A DNA stretch of 64,000 nucleotides from Streptomyces venezuelae ATCC 10712 (GCF_008639165.1 NZ_CP029197.1:3348001-3412000), one strand, 5' to 3'. Positions 26,077 through 35,760 are shown, counted from the first letter of the stretch. Notes: a model not told the origin generated them from the sequence alone. Program-made: numbers and translations.

Positions 26077-26775
26077 ATGGGCAGGAGCCGCAGAACCATT
26101 CCGGAGGAGCTTCTGCTGCTCGCTCTGGACCCGACCACGGGTACCACAGCGCAGCCGCAGTCGCTCGACCTCGGTCTGGCCGGTGCACAGCTAGTGGAGC
26201 TGGCGCTGGCAGGCCGGATAGCCCCTGACGGGGATCGTATCGCCGTGGTGATGCCACGGCCGACCGGAGATCCGACCTTGGACTCCGCACTGGAACTGCT
26301 GCGCAGGCGTGGCAGTCCGGTCCGGGCCGTCCACTGGATCGGCGGACCCCGACTGGGGCTCCGCCAGACGTATCTCTCGCATCTGGAGCGATGCGGCATG
26401 GTGCATGCCGTGGAGGGCCAGATGTGCGGGGTGTTGCCGACGACTCGCTACCAGGCGACGGACACGGCGATCAGTCGGGAGATCCGTTCCCGGCTGGACA
26501 GTGCGATCCGCACCGGCGTACCGCCGGACCCGCGGACCGCGGCGCTTGCCGCGCTGGCCCACGCGGTCGGTCTCGGGAAGCACCTCTACCCCGGCAACGA
26601 AGGACGGTCGTCGCGGTCCCGGCTGCGCGACCTGATCCGGCACGACCCGATGGGCGGACTCGTGGCGCACGCCGTGATGGACGTCCAGAACGGCGCGGCG
26701 GCGCAGCCGCGCCGGAGCGCGGCGGGTGTCCCGGCGCAGCCTCGCGGCAGCATGGTCCGCGCGGCGGTGCACTAG
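26077..26775 (+). CDS. GPP34 (GOLPH3/Vps74-like) domain protein
   Basis: 232 residues. The GPP34 pattern is clear: IPEELLLLALDPTTG at the start, LGLAGAQLVELALAGRI (about 30-47) and VVMPRPTGDPTLDSALELL, then helical repeats ending in DLIRHDPMGGLVAHAVMDV. Eukaryotic GPP34 proteins bind PI4P on Golgi membranes. Bacterial members are numerous in Streptomyces and their role, possibly lipid or membrane-protein binding, is unknown. GGGGAGG precedes the ATG at 26077; an overlapping ATG at 26073 is out of frame. It is divergent from the carboxypeptidase gene. Confidence 0.85.
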   Translation: MGRSRRTIPEELLLLALDPTTGTTAQPQSLDLGLAGAQLVELALAGRIAPDGDRIAVVMPRPTGDPTLDSALELLRRRGSPVRAVHWIGGPRLGLRQTYLSHLERCGMVHAVEGQMCGVLPTTRYQATDTAISREIRSRLDSAIRTGVPPDPRTAALAALAHAVGLGKHLYPGNEGRSSRSRLRDLIRHDPMGGLVAHAVMDVQNGAAAQPRRSAAGVPAQPRGSMVRAAVH

Positions 26776-26814
26776 TACGTCCCGCACGAAGAACCAACCC
26801 CGGGAGCCGCACAG

Positions 26815-26849
26815 GTGTGCGGGGCGGTCAGGACGGCCGCCCCGCACAC
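26815..26849. terminator. Terminator of the GPP34 gene
   Basis: Perfect 13-bp arms GTGTGCGGGGCGG (26815-26827) and its complement (26837-26849) around a 9-nt loop, 40 bp after the stop. Confidence 0.85.
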
Positions 26850-26977
26850 GCGCGTTCCCGGCGGGCACCCCGGCATACGTTGTGGTCATTTTCCAGCGCA
26901 CGCCCGGCCATTGGTGGCAGTCTGCCAAGCGGTAGATACTCACAGCTACGCAGCAGACAGCCGGAGGTGCAGTTTCC

Positions 26978-27838
26978 GTGGCGTCCAACGTCAACCCCAC
27001 CGTCAGGCGACGCCGATTGGGCCAGGAGCTGCGCAAGCTCCGGGAAGCGAAGAACATGACGGCCGAGCAGGTGGCCGAGCGTCTCCTCGTCTCCCAGTCC
27101 AAGATCAGCCGGCTGGAGAACGGCCGCCGGTCCATCAGCCAGCGCGATGTGCGCGACCTCTGCGGCGTGTACGAGGTCGAGGACGAGCGCATGGTCGACT
27201 CGCTGATGCAGATGGCCAAGGACTCCCGCCAGCAGGGCTGGTGGCACGCCTTCGGCGACATCCCGTACAGCGTCTACATCGGCCTGGAGACGGACGCCGA
27301 GAGCCTGCGGATGTACGAGCCGCAGATCATTCCGGGCCTGCTCCAGACGCACGCGTACGCGGAGGCCGTGATCTCGGGCGCGCTCCCGGAGTCGACGCCG
27401 GCGGAGATCGACAAGCGGGTGACCGTCCGCACCCGTCGCCAGGAGCGGATCCGGGACGAGGAGCGTCCGCTGCGCCTGTGGGCGGTCATCGACGAGGGTG
27501 CGCTGCACCGGATCGTCGGCAGCAGGCAGTTGATGGTGGAGCAGCTGGAGCACCTCATCGAACAGTCGCATCTGCCGCACGTCACGGTGCAGGTGATCCC
27601 GTTCGAGATGGGTGCGCATCCGGGGATCAGCGGGCAGTACTCGATCCTGGAGTTCCCGGACACGTCGGACTCGAGCGTCGTCTACATCGAGGGCGTGACG
27701 AGCGACCTGTACCTGGAGAAGGCGCAGGACGTCGGCAAGTACAGCGTCATGTACGAGCACCTCAGGGCGCAGGCGCTGAACGTCGAGCAGACCCGTGACT
27801 TCATCTCGGAGATGGTGAAGAAGCACGCCCGGGGCTGA
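26978..27838 (+). CDS. XRE-family regulator with DUF5753 (WhiJ-like)
   Basis: 286 residues. The N-terminal XRE helix-turn-helix spans about 10-70 (LGQELRKLREAKNMTAEQVAERLLVSQSKISRLENG). A DUF5753 sensor domain follows, recognisable by YEPQIIPGLLQTHAYAEAVI (about 108-127), the VRTRRQERI core and LPHVTVQVIPFEMGAHPGISG. The GTG at 26978 has GGAGGTG about 9 bp upstream. The next gene is a DUF397 protein, the invariable partner of this family. Such pairs in Streptomyces (whiJ, and SCO4441/SCO4442 from memory) influence the onset of aerial growth; the XRE protein is thought to repress until relieved by its DUF397 partner. Confidence 0.9.
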   Translation: MASNVNPTVRRRRLGQELRKLREAKNMTAEQVAERLLVSQSKISRLENGRRSISQRDVRDLCGVYEVEDERMVDSLMQMAKDSRQQGWWHAFGDIPYSVYIGLETDAESLRMYEPQIIPGLLQTHAYAEAVISGALPESTPAEIDKRVTVRTRRQERIRDEERPLRLWAVIDEGALHRIVGSRQLMVEQLEHLIEQSHLPHVTVQVIPFEMGAHPGISGQYSILEFPDTSDSSVVYIEGVTSDLYLEKAQDVGKYSVMYEHLRAQALNVEQTRDFISEMVKKHARG

Positions 27839-28054
27839 GGTCGGGGCAGGCGCCCCGGCCGTGCGGCGGGGAGCCAGGCGAAAACAGCGGGGCGGGTACG
27901 GTACACCGCGTAATCGCTCCCACGGAAGCTCAGTTGGAATATGCCACTCGGACGTGTGAACGCCGGTCCCGCCGGCCCGGACCGGCGAGTAGCGTCGATC
28001 ACGCCGGCAAGAACGTTGGCGCGACAACCACTGGCAGAACCGGAGCTGAGCAGC

Positions 28055-28255
28055 ATGGCGATTATTCAGGGTGGCACCGACACCTGGACGAAGTCCTCGT
28101 ACTCCGGAGGGAACGGGGCCTGCGTCGAAGTGAAGTCCCCCCTCGTGACCGCGATCGCGGTCCGGGACTCGAAGGCCCCCGAGGGTCCGTCCCTCTCTTT
28201 CGGACCGGGATCGTGGAACGCCTTCGTCGGCGAGGTGAGCAACGGGGCCCTCTGA
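28055..28255 (+). CDS. DUF397 protein, partner of the XRE regulator
   Basis: 66 residues with the family opening TWTKSSYSGGNGACVEV (about residues 10-26), VAVRDSK and a closing WNAFVGEV. GGAG lies about 9 bp before the ATG at 28055. Upstream in-frame starts are not supported. DUF397 proteins pair with XRE/DUF5753 regulators and may act as anti-repressors. The 216-bp gap to the XRE gene suggests its own promoter, probably bound by the XRE protein. Confidence 0.9.
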   Translation: MAIIQGGTDTWTKSSYSGGNGACVEVKSPLVTAIAVRDSKAPEGPSLSFGPGSWNAFVGEVSNGAL

Positions 28256-28280
28256 GCCCCGTCGCCCGAGCCGTCTCGCG

Positions 28281-28340
28281 CACGACCAGCAGCACGACCA
28301 GCAGCACCAGCAACAGCACGACCAGCACCACCAGCAGTAC
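28281..28340. repeat. CAG/CAC-type triplet tract
   Basis: A 60-bp run of ACC, AGC and ACG triplets between DUF397 and the next gene. It is low-complexity, reads as Val/Leu repeats on the minus strand in a frame with no start, and lacks spacers, so it is neither CRISPR nor coding. Confidence 0.8.
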
Positions 28341-28402
28341 GCAGGAGCCCTCTCGACCGGTCCGCCGTCCTGGCCGAGGGGGCTCGGCCCTTCCCGGGCC
28401 GC

Positions 28403-29236
28403 TCAGCGCAGCTGGTCCACGTACAAGTCCGTGCCCGGGATCGTCGGGATGAACGGGGCCACCAGTTCGACGCGGGCGTTCGGGCCGCCGAGTGTGTCCA
28501 GGTCCGCGAAGTGGGCCGGCCAGCATTCCCTCGGGTCCTGTTCCAGGAACCACAGCAGGGTCAGCCGGGTGTCGACGCCCTCGACCTGTTTCACGTACGT
28601 CATGCGGTCGCCGGGCAGCGGGGTCGGCCGGAAGACGGTGACCATCGCGGCCGGTGAGCCGGCCAGTCGCCGGGGCAGTTCGCGCGAGCGCAGCCGCTCC
28701 AGGAGTTCCGCGCGGCGCTCGGGGCCTTCGGCGTCGACGACCTGGAGGACGAGTCCGGCGTAGGGGTGGTCGAGGGCGTGGAAGTCGCGGGGGCCGGCGG
28801 CGCCGTCGCGGTAGACGGTCACCTCGTGGTCCTGGAACGAGGTGAAGACGTGGGTCCGTTCCTGGTGGACCCGGGCGTCGCGGTTGAGCCGCTTGTTGAT
28901 GCCGACGGTCCACTTCATGTGGTCGTCGTAGCGGCCCTCGGTGATCCAGTACGTGGAGAGGTAGCAGCCGGCGGTGACGGGCTGGGCGACGGCGGACTTC
29001 TCCGGGACGCGCAGTTCCTGGAGTTCGCGGGTGGCGACCCAGCGGCGGCCCGCGTACATCCAGGGCATCGCCATGGCGCCGGCGTAGTAGTGGTCGTCCT
29101 CGTACCAGCGGTTGTACGCGTACTCGTGGCCCGGGTGCGGTTCGACCATGGTGATCAGCGCGTGGCCGGGCCGCACCCCGTACGGGCCGACCGCGGCCAG
29201 CTCCGCGTACGTCTCGCTGCGTGTCTCCTCGCTCAT
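28403..29236 (-). CDS. Conserved protein of unknown function, possible duplicated EthD/Dabb-type fold
   Basis: 277 residues, soluble. The opening GHALITMVEPHPGHEYAYNRWYEDDHYYAG (about residues 24-53) resembles EthD or antibiotic-monooxygenase-type ferredoxin folds, in which a His/Glu/Tyr cluster binds a hydrophobic substrate. A second half (HPYAGLVLQVVDAEGPERR, about 165-183) could be another copy of the fold. GAGGGG lies 8 bp before the ATG at 29236. It shares a 100-bp promoter region with the SDR at 29338, including one copy of the 17-bp palindrome that marks the catabolic genes of this window. It therefore probably acts in the same pathway. Confidence 0.65.
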   Translation of the reverse strand: MSEETRSETYAELAAVGPYGVRPGHALITMVEPHPGHEYAYNRWYEDDHYYAGAMAMPWMYAGRRWVATRELQELRVPEKSAVAQPVTAGCYLSTYWITEGRYDDHMKWTVGINKRLNRDARVHQERTHVFTSFQDHEVTVYRDGAAGPRDFHALDHPYAGLVLQVVDAEGPERRAELLERLRSRELPRRLAGSPAAMVTVFRPTPLPGDRMTYVKQVEGVDTRLTLLWFLEQDPRECWPAHFADLDTLGGPNARVELVAPFIPTIPGTDLYVDQLR

Positions 29237-29292
29237 CCTCGTTCCCCTCGCTCGGCTTCCTTCGTCTTCCCTTGTCGACGACTCGCCCCTAC

Positions 29293-29309
29293 TCTGACGG
29301 GCCGTCAGA
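29293..29309. promoter_or_regulatory. Catabolic-regulon operator, site A
   Basis: TCTGACGGGCCGTCAGA, perfect 8-bp arms about one central base. It lies 28 bp before the SDR start and 56 bp before the divergent start at 29236. It is the best-formed copy of a motif found ten times in this window. Confidence 0.8.
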
Positions 29310-29337
29310 TCGTTGAACAGGCCCAGGGAGGAACCGG

Positions 29338-30120
29338 ATGCTGCTCCAGGGAAAGACGGTCGTCGTGTCGGGGGTCGGCGCCGGTCTCGGCCACCGGATC
29401 GCCGAGACGGTGGTGCGGGACGGGGGCCGCGCGGTGCTCGGCGCCCGCACGGAGGCGAACCTCGCCAAGTCGGCCGCGGAGATCGACCCCGAGGGGACCC
29501 GGACCGCCTACCGGGTCACCGACATCACCGACGAGGCCCAGTGCGAGGCCCTCGCCGCCCTCGCGACCGAGCGGTTCGGCGGGATCGACGCGGTGGTCCA
29601 CGTCGCCGCCTGGGACTCGTACTTCGGCGGCCTGGAGGACGCCGACTTCGCCACCTGGCAGGGGGTCCTGGACGTCAATCTGCTCGGCACGCTGCGGATG
29701 ACCCGGGCCTGCCTGCCGGCCCTCAAGGAGCGCGGCGGCTCGGTCGTCCTGATCGGGACGCAGTCGGCGATCGCCGCGCCCTCGCAGGTGCGGCAGGCGG
29801 CCTACGCGGCCTCGAAGGGGGCGCTGACCTCCGCGATGTACTCGCTCGCGCACGAGCTCGGTCCGCACCGCATCCGGGTCAACACGGTGCTGCCGGGCTG
29901 GATGTGGGGGCCGCCGGTGCAGGCGTACGTCCAGTTCGCCGCGCAGACCGAGCGGGTGCCGGAGGCCGAGGTGCTCGCCCGGCTGACCGAGCGGATGGCG
30001 CTGCCCGAGCTCGCCACGGACGGGGACGTCGCGGAGGCGGCGGCCTTCCTCGCCTCGGACCGGGCGCGGGCCATCACGGGGCAGTCCCTGCTGGTCAACG
30101 CCGGGGAGTTGATGCGGTGA
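29338..30120 (+). CDS. Short-chain dehydrogenase/reductase (SDR)
   Basis: 260 residues. The NAD(P)-binding loop is SGVGAGLGHRI (about residues 11-21), a classical TGxxxGxG variant. The catalytic set is visible with S in IGTQSAIA (about 143) and YAASK (about 155-159). The C-terminal SLLVNAGEL is the usual end. It probably oxidises or reduces a hydroxyl or keto group on a cyclic substrate. GGGAGGAA precedes the ATG at 29338. The operator at 29293-29309 lies immediately upstream and ties it to the catabolic regulon. Confidence 0.88.
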   Translation: MLLQGKTVVVSGVGAGLGHRIAETVVRDGGRAVLGARTEANLAKSAAEIDPEGTRTAYRVTDITDEAQCEALAALATERFGGIDAVVHVAAWDSYFGGLEDADFATWQGVLDVNLLGTLRMTRACLPALKERGGSVVLIGTQSAIAAPSQVRQAAYAASKGALTSAMYSLAHELGPHRIRVNTVLPGWMWGPPVQAYVQFAAQTERVPEAEVLARLTERMALPELATDGDVAEAAAFLASDRARAITGQSLLVNAGELMR

Positions 30121-30166
30121 GGTGATGCGGTGAGCCGGTCGCGGGGTCACCCAGCGGTCGAGACAA

Positions 30167-30215
30167 GTTCATAGACATGAACAGGGGTCAGTAAACCGAA
30201 CGATTTTACTGTCCC
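30167..30215. promoter_or_regulatory. Two inverted repeats upstream of the sodium:solute symporter
   Basis: GTTCAT-AGAC-ATGAAC (30167-30182) is a perfect palindrome. Next to it, GGGTCAGTAAA (30185-30195) is repeated in inverted form at 30205-30215 with one mismatch. Both are AT-rich against the background and lie 90-140 bp before the symporter start. They are probably regulator sites; the second could also form a weak terminator for the SDR. Confidence 0.6.
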
Positions 30216-30305
30216 TTGACCCTCCATTGCATTGTCCCCACCTTGCAACGCGCCACACCATGAACGGCGTTCACAAGGCGGACCAGAACCCCTGGAGGGG
30301 GCTCC

Positions 30306-31850
30306 ATGAACAGTCTCGACTGGGCCGTGCTCATCGGCTACTTCGGCGTGATGGTCGCGATCGGCGTCTGGTCCCACAAGCGCGTGGACAACGTCTCCGA
30401 CTTCTTCACCGCCGGCGGCAAGATGCCCTGGTGGCTCTCCGGCATCTCCCACCACATGTCCGGCTACAGCGCCGTGATGTTCACCGGCTACGCCGGAATC
30501 GCGTACACCTACGGCGTCACGTCCTACGTCACCTGGTCCTTCCCGATCGCGATCGGCATCGCCATCGGCGCCCACCTCTTCGCGCCGCGCCTCAACCGGC
30601 TGCGCTCCCGGCTCCACGTGGCCTCCCCGCTGGAGTACCTGAAGAACCGCTACAACCTCCCCACCCAGCAGGCGCTCGCCTGGTCCGGCGTCCTCCTGAA
30701 GATCGTCGACGTCGGCGCCAAGTGGGCCGCGATCGCCACCCTGCTCTCCGTCTTCACCGGGATCTCCCTCAACCAGGGCATCCTCATCACCGGCGTGATC
30801 ACCGGCGTCTACTGCACGGTCGGCGGCCTCTGGGCCGACGCGCTCACCGAACTCGGCCAGTTCATCATCCAGTTCTTCGCCGGCATCGCGATGCTCGTCG
30901 CCGTCCTCGCCAAGCTCGGCGGGGTCAGCGCGCTGTGGGACGTCTGGGACCGGCCCGAGCTCCAGGGCCACACCGCGCCGACGGCCGGCCCGTACACGCT
31001 GACCTTCCTCCTCGCGTACCTCTTCATCAAGACCTTCGAGTACAGCGGCGGCATGTGGAACCAGGCCCAGCGCTACATGGCCACCCCGTCCGCCCGCGAG
31101 GCCACCCGCTCCGGGCGGCTCTCCGCCGTCCTCTGGTTCGTCTGGCCGCTGGTCCTCTTCTTCCCCATGTGGGTCGCGCCGCTGCTCGTCGACCCGAAGA
31201 AGCCCGACGCCTCCGACTCGTACGCCCTGATGACCGAGCAGCTGCTGCCGCACGGCCTGCTCGGCCTGGTCATCGTCGGCTTCTTCTCGCACACCATGGC
31301 CATGTGCTCCTCCGACGCCAACGCCATCGCCGCCGTCTTCACCCGCGACATCGCGCCCGTTCTCAGCAAGGCCGCGCGGGGCTGGACCCAGCGGGCCGGG
31401 CTCGTCGCCGCGCGCTGGTCGACGATCGCCTTCCTCGCGCTGTCGATGGCGGTCGCCACCCAGGTCAACTCCCCCACCTTCAAGGACATCATCACCGTCG
31501 TCATCAAGTGGGTCGCCGGACTCATGGGACCGATCGCGATCCCCTTCATGCTCGGCCTGCTCCGCGCCTTCCGTAAGTCGGGCCCGACGGCGGCGCTCGT
31601 CTCCTGGGCCGCCGGACTTTTCGTCTTCTGGCTCACCAACTACGGACTCGACGGCGTCGAGCTCCAGATCCAGATCGTCTCGCCGCTCGCCACGTCCCTC
31701 GTCCTGTACGTGCTCATCGGCTTCGTCCGGCCCGAGGACACCCCGGAGCGGGACGCGCTCCTGGCGAAGATCGGCTCGGACGGCGACGGCTCGGCGGGGG
31801 CGGCCGTCCCGGCGCAGGCCGGGGAACGGACCGGTCAGCCCCTCGGGTAG
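30306..31850 (+). CDS. Sodium:solute symporter (SSS/LeuT-fold) family transporter
   Basis: 514 residues with about 13 hydrophobic helices. The SSS pattern is seen in DFFTAGGKMPWWLSGISHHMSGYSA (about residues 33-57, the sodium-site helix region), PLEYLKNRYN (about 107), TVGGLWADALTELGQFIIQF (about 176-195) and SSDANAIAAVFTRDI near helix 9. It imports a small solute with Na+. The soluble tail is Gly/Ala-rich. GGAGGGGG lies 8 bp before the ATG at 30306. The substrate is not evident; neighbours do not specify it. Its 3' end overlaps the convergent ADP-ribosylglycohydrolase-like gene by 16 bp. Confidence 0.88.
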   Translation: MNSLDWAVLIGYFGVMVAIGVWSHKRVDNVSDFFTAGGKMPWWLSGISHHMSGYSAVMFTGYAGIAYTYGVTSYVTWSFPIAIGIAIGAHLFAPRLNRLRSRLHVASPLEYLKNRYNLPTQQALAWSGVLLKIVDVGAKWAAIATLLSVFTGISLNQGILITGVITGVYCTVGGLWADALTELGQFIIQFFAGIAMLVAVLAKLGGVSALWDVWDRPELQGHTAPTAGPYTLTFLLAYLFIKTFEYSGGMWNQAQRYMATPSAREATRSGRLSAVLWFVWPLVLFFPMWVAPLLVDPKKPDASDSYALMTEQLLPHGLLGLVIVGFFSHTMAMCSSDANAIAAVFTRDIAPVLSKAARGWTQRAGLVAARWSTIAFLALSMAVATQVNSPTFKDIITVVIKWVAGLMGPIAIPFMLGLLRAFRKSGPTAALVSWAAGLFVFWLTNYGLDGVELQIQIVSPLATSLVLYVLIGFVRPEDTPERDALLAKIGSDGDGSAGAAVPAQAGERTGQPLG

Positions 31851-32953
31851 CGCGCCAGCCAGCCCGGCGAGGCCTCGGTGGCGGAGTGCAGGGCGGCCCC
31901 CTGGGTCATCTCCATCGAGAAGTCGTCCGCGAGCTCCAGGACCGTCGCACGGCCCTCCAGTTCGGCCAGCCAGGCCGGCGGGAGGGCCGTCTCGCCGTGC
32001 AGGGCGCCGAGCAGCGCGCCGGTGAGCGCGCCGGTCACCGGCGAGGGCCCGTCGTGGTTCACCGCGAGCCGCAGCCCGTGCCGTACGTCCTCGCCGACGA
32101 GGGCGCAGTAGACGGCCGCCGCCAGCTGCCCCTCGGCCCGGTCCTCCGCGGCGCCGAGGGCGCCGACCCGCTCCGGGTCCGGCACTCCTTCCCGTACGGC
32201 TCCGAGGGCGCGGCCGAGCGCCTCGGTGACCGGTTCGTGGCCGGGGCGGGCCGCCAGCTGCCCGAGGGCCCCGTCGACGGCGGCCTCCACGGAGCCGCCG
32301 CGTGCCAGGCCGTGGACGACGACCGCGAAGGCGCCGGCGGCGAGGCCGGCGGCCGGGGCGCCGTGGGTCTGCGCGGCGCATTCGACGGCGAGCTGGCAGA
32401 CGAGCTGCGGCTCCCAGCCGACGAGGAGTCCGAAGCCGGCCGAGCGGACGAGGGCGCCGGAGTCGGCGGCGTCCGGGTTCTTGGGCTTGTCGAGGGTGCC
32501 GAGGATCTCGTCGCCGAGGCCGGTGAGGCAGGCGCGGGGCGGGTTGCGGCGGGCGTAGAGCCATTCCTGCTGGGCGAGCCAGCCGTTGTCCTTGCGGCGC
32601 TCGTCGGGGCCCCAGTCGCGCTGGGTGGCGGCCCAGCGCAGGTGGGCGCGGTGGATGTCGGTGGGCGGGTGCCAGGCGCCGGTGTCGCGGCGCACCTGGG
32701 CGCGGATCAGGCCGTCGACGGTGAAGAGGCCCATCTGGGTGGCGGCGGTGACGGCGCCGCGGCGGCCGAAGGCGGGCGCGGGTTCGGTGAGTCCGTCAGG
32801 TCCGTAGGTGTGGCGGAGCTCGGCGAGGGTGAGTCCGTCGGCGGCCGCGCCGAGCGCGTCGCCGACGGCGCCGCCGAGCAGACAGCCCCGTACGCGGGCA
32901 CGGAAGTCCTGCTGTTCGGCGCGGCCCCACACGGCCGCGGCTGTCGTGGCCAT
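31835..32953 (-). CDS. ADP-ribosylglycohydrolase-like protein with lost metal ligands
   Basis: 372 residues. The fold of DraG/ARH enzymes is clear: RVRGCLLGGAVGDALGAA (about 20-37), HLRWAATQRDW, and the late motif VNHDGPSPVTGALTGALLGALHG (about 302-324). Active members need an acidic DDTQ motif near residue 70 and GDSDST-like acids in the late motif to hold magnesium. Here these read TAATQM and HDGPSPVTG, so most metal ligands are gone. It may bind ADP-ribose without hydrolysis or act on another ligand. GAGGG precedes the ATG at 32953. It overlaps the 3' end of the symporter gene. Confidence 0.8.
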   Translation of the reverse strand: MATTAAAVWGRAEQQDFRARVRGCLLGGAVGDALGAAADGLTLAELRHTYGPDGLTEPAPAFGRRGAVTAATQMGLFTVDGLIRAQVRRDTGAWHPPTDIHRAHLRWAATQRDWGPDERRKDNGWLAQQEWLYARRNPPRACLTGLGDEILGTLDKPKNPDAADSGALVRSAGFGLLVGWEPQLVCQLAVECAAQTHGAPAAGLAAGAFAVVVHGLARGGSVEAAVDGALGQLAARPGHEPVTEALGRALGAVREGVPDPERVGALGAAEDRAEGQLAAAVYCALVGEDVRHGLRLAVNHDGPSPVTGALTGALLGALHGETALPPAWLAELEGRATVLELADDFSMEMTQGAALHSATEASPGWLARYPRG

Positions 32954-33086
32954 GACGTGCCCTCCCCGCGGATACCGGTCTGCGCAGCACTGTAATGGAC
33001 CGGGTACGTCCGCTCGGGGGCCGGAACGTTATGTGTTCTGAAGCCCTTCAGTCCGCTTTTGATCGCAGTTCACGCAGAACCGACCG

Positions 33087-35672
33087 CTAGTCCTTCGGCA
33101 GGACCGGCAGCAGCTCGGGAAGGTGTCCGTCCGAGGCCCTCGCCGTACGCTGCCGCTCCTCCGGCACCTCGCCGTACAGGGTCGTCCGGGGCTTCGCCGG
33201 ACGGCCCGCCGCCTCCGCGATGGCCTCCAGGTCCCGGATCGAGCGGTACGAGCCGTAACTCGACCCGGCCATCCGGGAGATGGTCTCCTCCATCAGCGTC
33301 CCGCCCAGGTCGTTGGCGCCCGAGCGGAGCATCTCCGCCGCGCCCTCCGTGCCCAGCTTCACCCAGCTGGTCTGGATGTTGGGGATGTGCGGGTGGAGCA
33401 GGAGCCGGGCCATCGCGATGACCGCCCGGTTGTCGCGGGCCGTCGGGCCGGGGCGGGCGATGCCCGCGAGGTAGACCGGCGCGTTGGTGTGGATGAAGGG
33501 GAGGGTCACGAACTCGGTGAAGCCGCCCGTCTCCTGCTGGATGCGGGACAGCGTGCGGAAGTGGCCGAGCCAGTGCCGGGGCTGGTCCACGTGCCCGTAC
33601 ATCATGGTCGAGCTCGACCGGATGCCCAGCTCGTGCGCCGTCGTGATCACCTCGATCCAGGTCGCCGTGGGCAGCTTGCCCTTCGTCAGGACCCAGCGGA
33701 CCTCGTCGTCGAGGATCTCGGCGGCGGTGCCGGGGATCGAGTCGAGCCCGGCCTCCTTGGCGGCGGTGAGCCACTCGCGGATCGAGAGCCCGGTGCGGGT
33801 GGCGCCGTTGACGACCTCCATCGGCGAGAAGGCGTGCACGTGCATGCCGGGGACGCGCTTCTTCACCGCCCGCGCGATGTCGAAGTAGGCGGTGCCCGGC
33901 AGGTCCGGGTGGATGCCGCCCTGCATGCAGACCTCGACGGCGCCCACCTCCCAGGCCTGCTCGGCGCGGTCGGCGACCTGGTCGAGGGAGAGGGTGTAGG
34001 CGTCGGCGTCGGTGCGGCGCTGGGCGAAGGCGCAGAAACGGCAGCCGGTGTAGCAGACGTTGGTGAAGTTGATGTTCCGCGTGACGATGTACGTGACGTC
34101 CTCGCCGGCCACCGACTTCCGTACGTCGTCGGCGATCCGGGTCAGCGCGTCCAGGGCCGGCCCGTCGGCGTGCAGCAGGGCCAGCGCCTGGGCGTCGGTG
34201 AGCCGCGTCGGGTCGTCGGCGGCGACGGCGAGCGCCTCGCGGACGTCGGCGTCGACCCGCTCGGGGACCATGCCGGGCGCGGCGGCCTCCCGCAGCGCCT
34301 CCCAGTCGCCGTACACCTCGTCGAAGTCGTCGCGGCGGTCGTGGGTCCGGCCGGTGGTGTCGATGGTGCGGTGCAGATCGGTGCGGCCGGCGGCGGTGAA
34401 GGCCTCGTCGGGCTCCTGCCAGGGCAGGCCGCGGACGGGGGCGTCGGGGTTCGCGAGGCCGGTCTCGGGGTCGGCGAGGGCGCGGACGTGCGGGAGCAGC
34501 CGGGGGTCGAGCCAGGGTTCGCCCCGGGTGACGAACTCGGGGTAGACGCAGAGGCGTTCGCGCAGTTCGAACCCGGCGGCACGGGACTTCTCGGCGAGCT
34601 CCTCGATCCGCGGCCAGGGCCGCTCGGGGTTCACGTGGTCGATGGTGAGCGGGGAGACGCCGCCCCAGTCGTCGATGCCGGCGGCGATCAGGCGCTCGTA
34701 CTCGGCGTCGACGAGGTTCGGCGGGGCCTGGAGGCAGGCGGCGGGGCCCATGATGTGCCGGGCCACGGCCACGGTCGCGACGAGGTCGTCGAGCTCGGCG
34801 TCGGGCATGCCGCGCATGGCCGTGTCCGGCTTGGCGCGGAAGTTCTGGATGATCAGCTCCTGGAGGGAGTGGTACGCCCGCGAGACCCGCCGCAGCGCGA
34901 ACAGCGACTCGGCCCGCTCCTCCAGGGTCTCCCCGATCCCGAGCAGCAGCCCCGAGGTGAACGGGACGGAGGACCGGCCGGCGTCCTCCAGGACCCGGAG
35001 CCGCACCGCGGGCTCCTTGTCGGGGGACCCGTAGTGGGGGCCGCCGGGCTCCGACCAGAGGCGGGTGGCGGTGGTCTCCAGCATCATCCCCATGGAGGGG
35101 GCGACGGGCTTGAGACGCTGGAAGTCGGTCCAGGAGAGGACGCCGGGATTCAGATGGGGCAGCAGCCCGGTCTCCTCCAGGATCCGGACGGCCATGGCCC
35201 GTACGTACGCGATGGTGTCGTCGTACCCGTGCGCGTCGAGCCACTCCCGGGCCTCGGGCCAGCGGTCCTCGGGCTTGTCGCCCAGGGTGATCAGGGCCTC
35301 CTTGCAGCCCATCGCGGCCCCGCGCCGGGCGACGTCGAGGACCTCGTCCGGCGACATGAACATCCCGTGCCCGTCCCGGCGCAGCTTGCCGGGCACGGTC
35401 ACGAAGGTGCAGTAGTGGCACTTGTCCCGGCAGAGCCGGGTGAGCGGTATGAACACGCTCTTCGAGTACGTGATGACCCCCGGCCGCCCCGCGGCCGCGA
35501 GCCCGGCGTCCCGCACCCGCCCGGCGGAGGCGACGAGGTCGTCCAGATCGGCCCCCCGCGCCCGCAGCAGCACGGCGGCCTCCCCGACGTCGAGCGCGAC
35601 GCCGTCCCTGGCCCGCTTGAGGGCACGGCGCATGGCGTTCGCGGTGGGGCGGGCTTCCTGGTCATCCGTCAT
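33087..35672 (-). CDS. fbiC: FbiC, bifunctional radical-SAM FO synthase (CofG/CofH fusion)
   Basis: 861 residues, the expected size of the actinobacterial fusion. The CofG half carries CRDKCHYC (Cys 81, 85, 88), and the CofH half carries CYTGCRFC (about 539-546). Both bind a 4Fe-4S cluster and SAM. Together they make FO, the deazaflavin precursor of coenzyme F420, from tyrosine and a pyrimidine. The ATG at 35672 (MTDDQEARP) is favoured over a longer in-frame start because family N-termini begin here. Likely F420 users occur in this window: LLM enzymes at 35761 and 45547 and a Ddn-like reductase at 62108. Confidence 0.95.
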   Translation of the reverse strand: MTDDQEARPTANAMRRALKRARDGVALDVGEAAVLLRARGADLDDLVASAGRVRDAGLAAAGRPGVITYSKSVFIPLTRLCRDKCHYCTFVTVPGKLRRDGHGMFMSPDEVLDVARRGAAMGCKEALITLGDKPEDRWPEAREWLDAHGYDDTIAYVRAMAVRILEETGLLPHLNPGVLSWTDFQRLKPVAPSMGMMLETTATRLWSEPGGPHYGSPDKEPAVRLRVLEDAGRSSVPFTSGLLLGIGETLEERAESLFALRRVSRAYHSLQELIIQNFRAKPDTAMRGMPDAELDDLVATVAVARHIMGPAACLQAPPNLVDAEYERLIAAGIDDWGGVSPLTIDHVNPERPWPRIEELAEKSRAAGFELRERLCVYPEFVTRGEPWLDPRLLPHVRALADPETGLANPDAPVRGLPWQEPDEAFTAAGRTDLHRTIDTTGRTHDRRDDFDEVYGDWEALREAAAPGMVPERVDADVREALAVAADDPTRLTDAQALALLHADGPALDALTRIADDVRKSVAGEDVTYIVTRNINFTNVCYTGCRFCAFAQRRTDADAYTLSLDQVADRAEQAWEVGAVEVCMQGGIHPDLPGTAYFDIARAVKKRVPGMHVHAFSPMEVVNGATRTGLSIREWLTAAKEAGLDSIPGTAAEILDDEVRWVLTKGKLPTATWIEVITTAHELGIRSSSTMMYGHVDQPRHWLGHFRTLSRIQQETGGFTEFVTLPFIHTNAPVYLAGIARPGPTARDNRAVIAMARLLLHPHIPNIQTSWVKLGTEGAAEMLRSGANDLGGTLMEETISRMAGSSYGSYRSIRDLEAIAEAAGRPAKPRTTLYGEVPEERQRTARASDGHLPELLPVLPKD

Positions 35673-35760
35673 GAAACGAGCATACGAGCGGGGGTACGGG
35701 GAGGGCCGGGCTCCCCGTGGGAAGGAGGGTCGCGACGGTGTCGGGTGGGCCACAGCGAGG

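Noticed and set aside
28281..28340. Triplet tract considered as a CRISPR array
   Set aside because: It is a continuous low-complexity run without spacers or a repeat of 20-40 bp.
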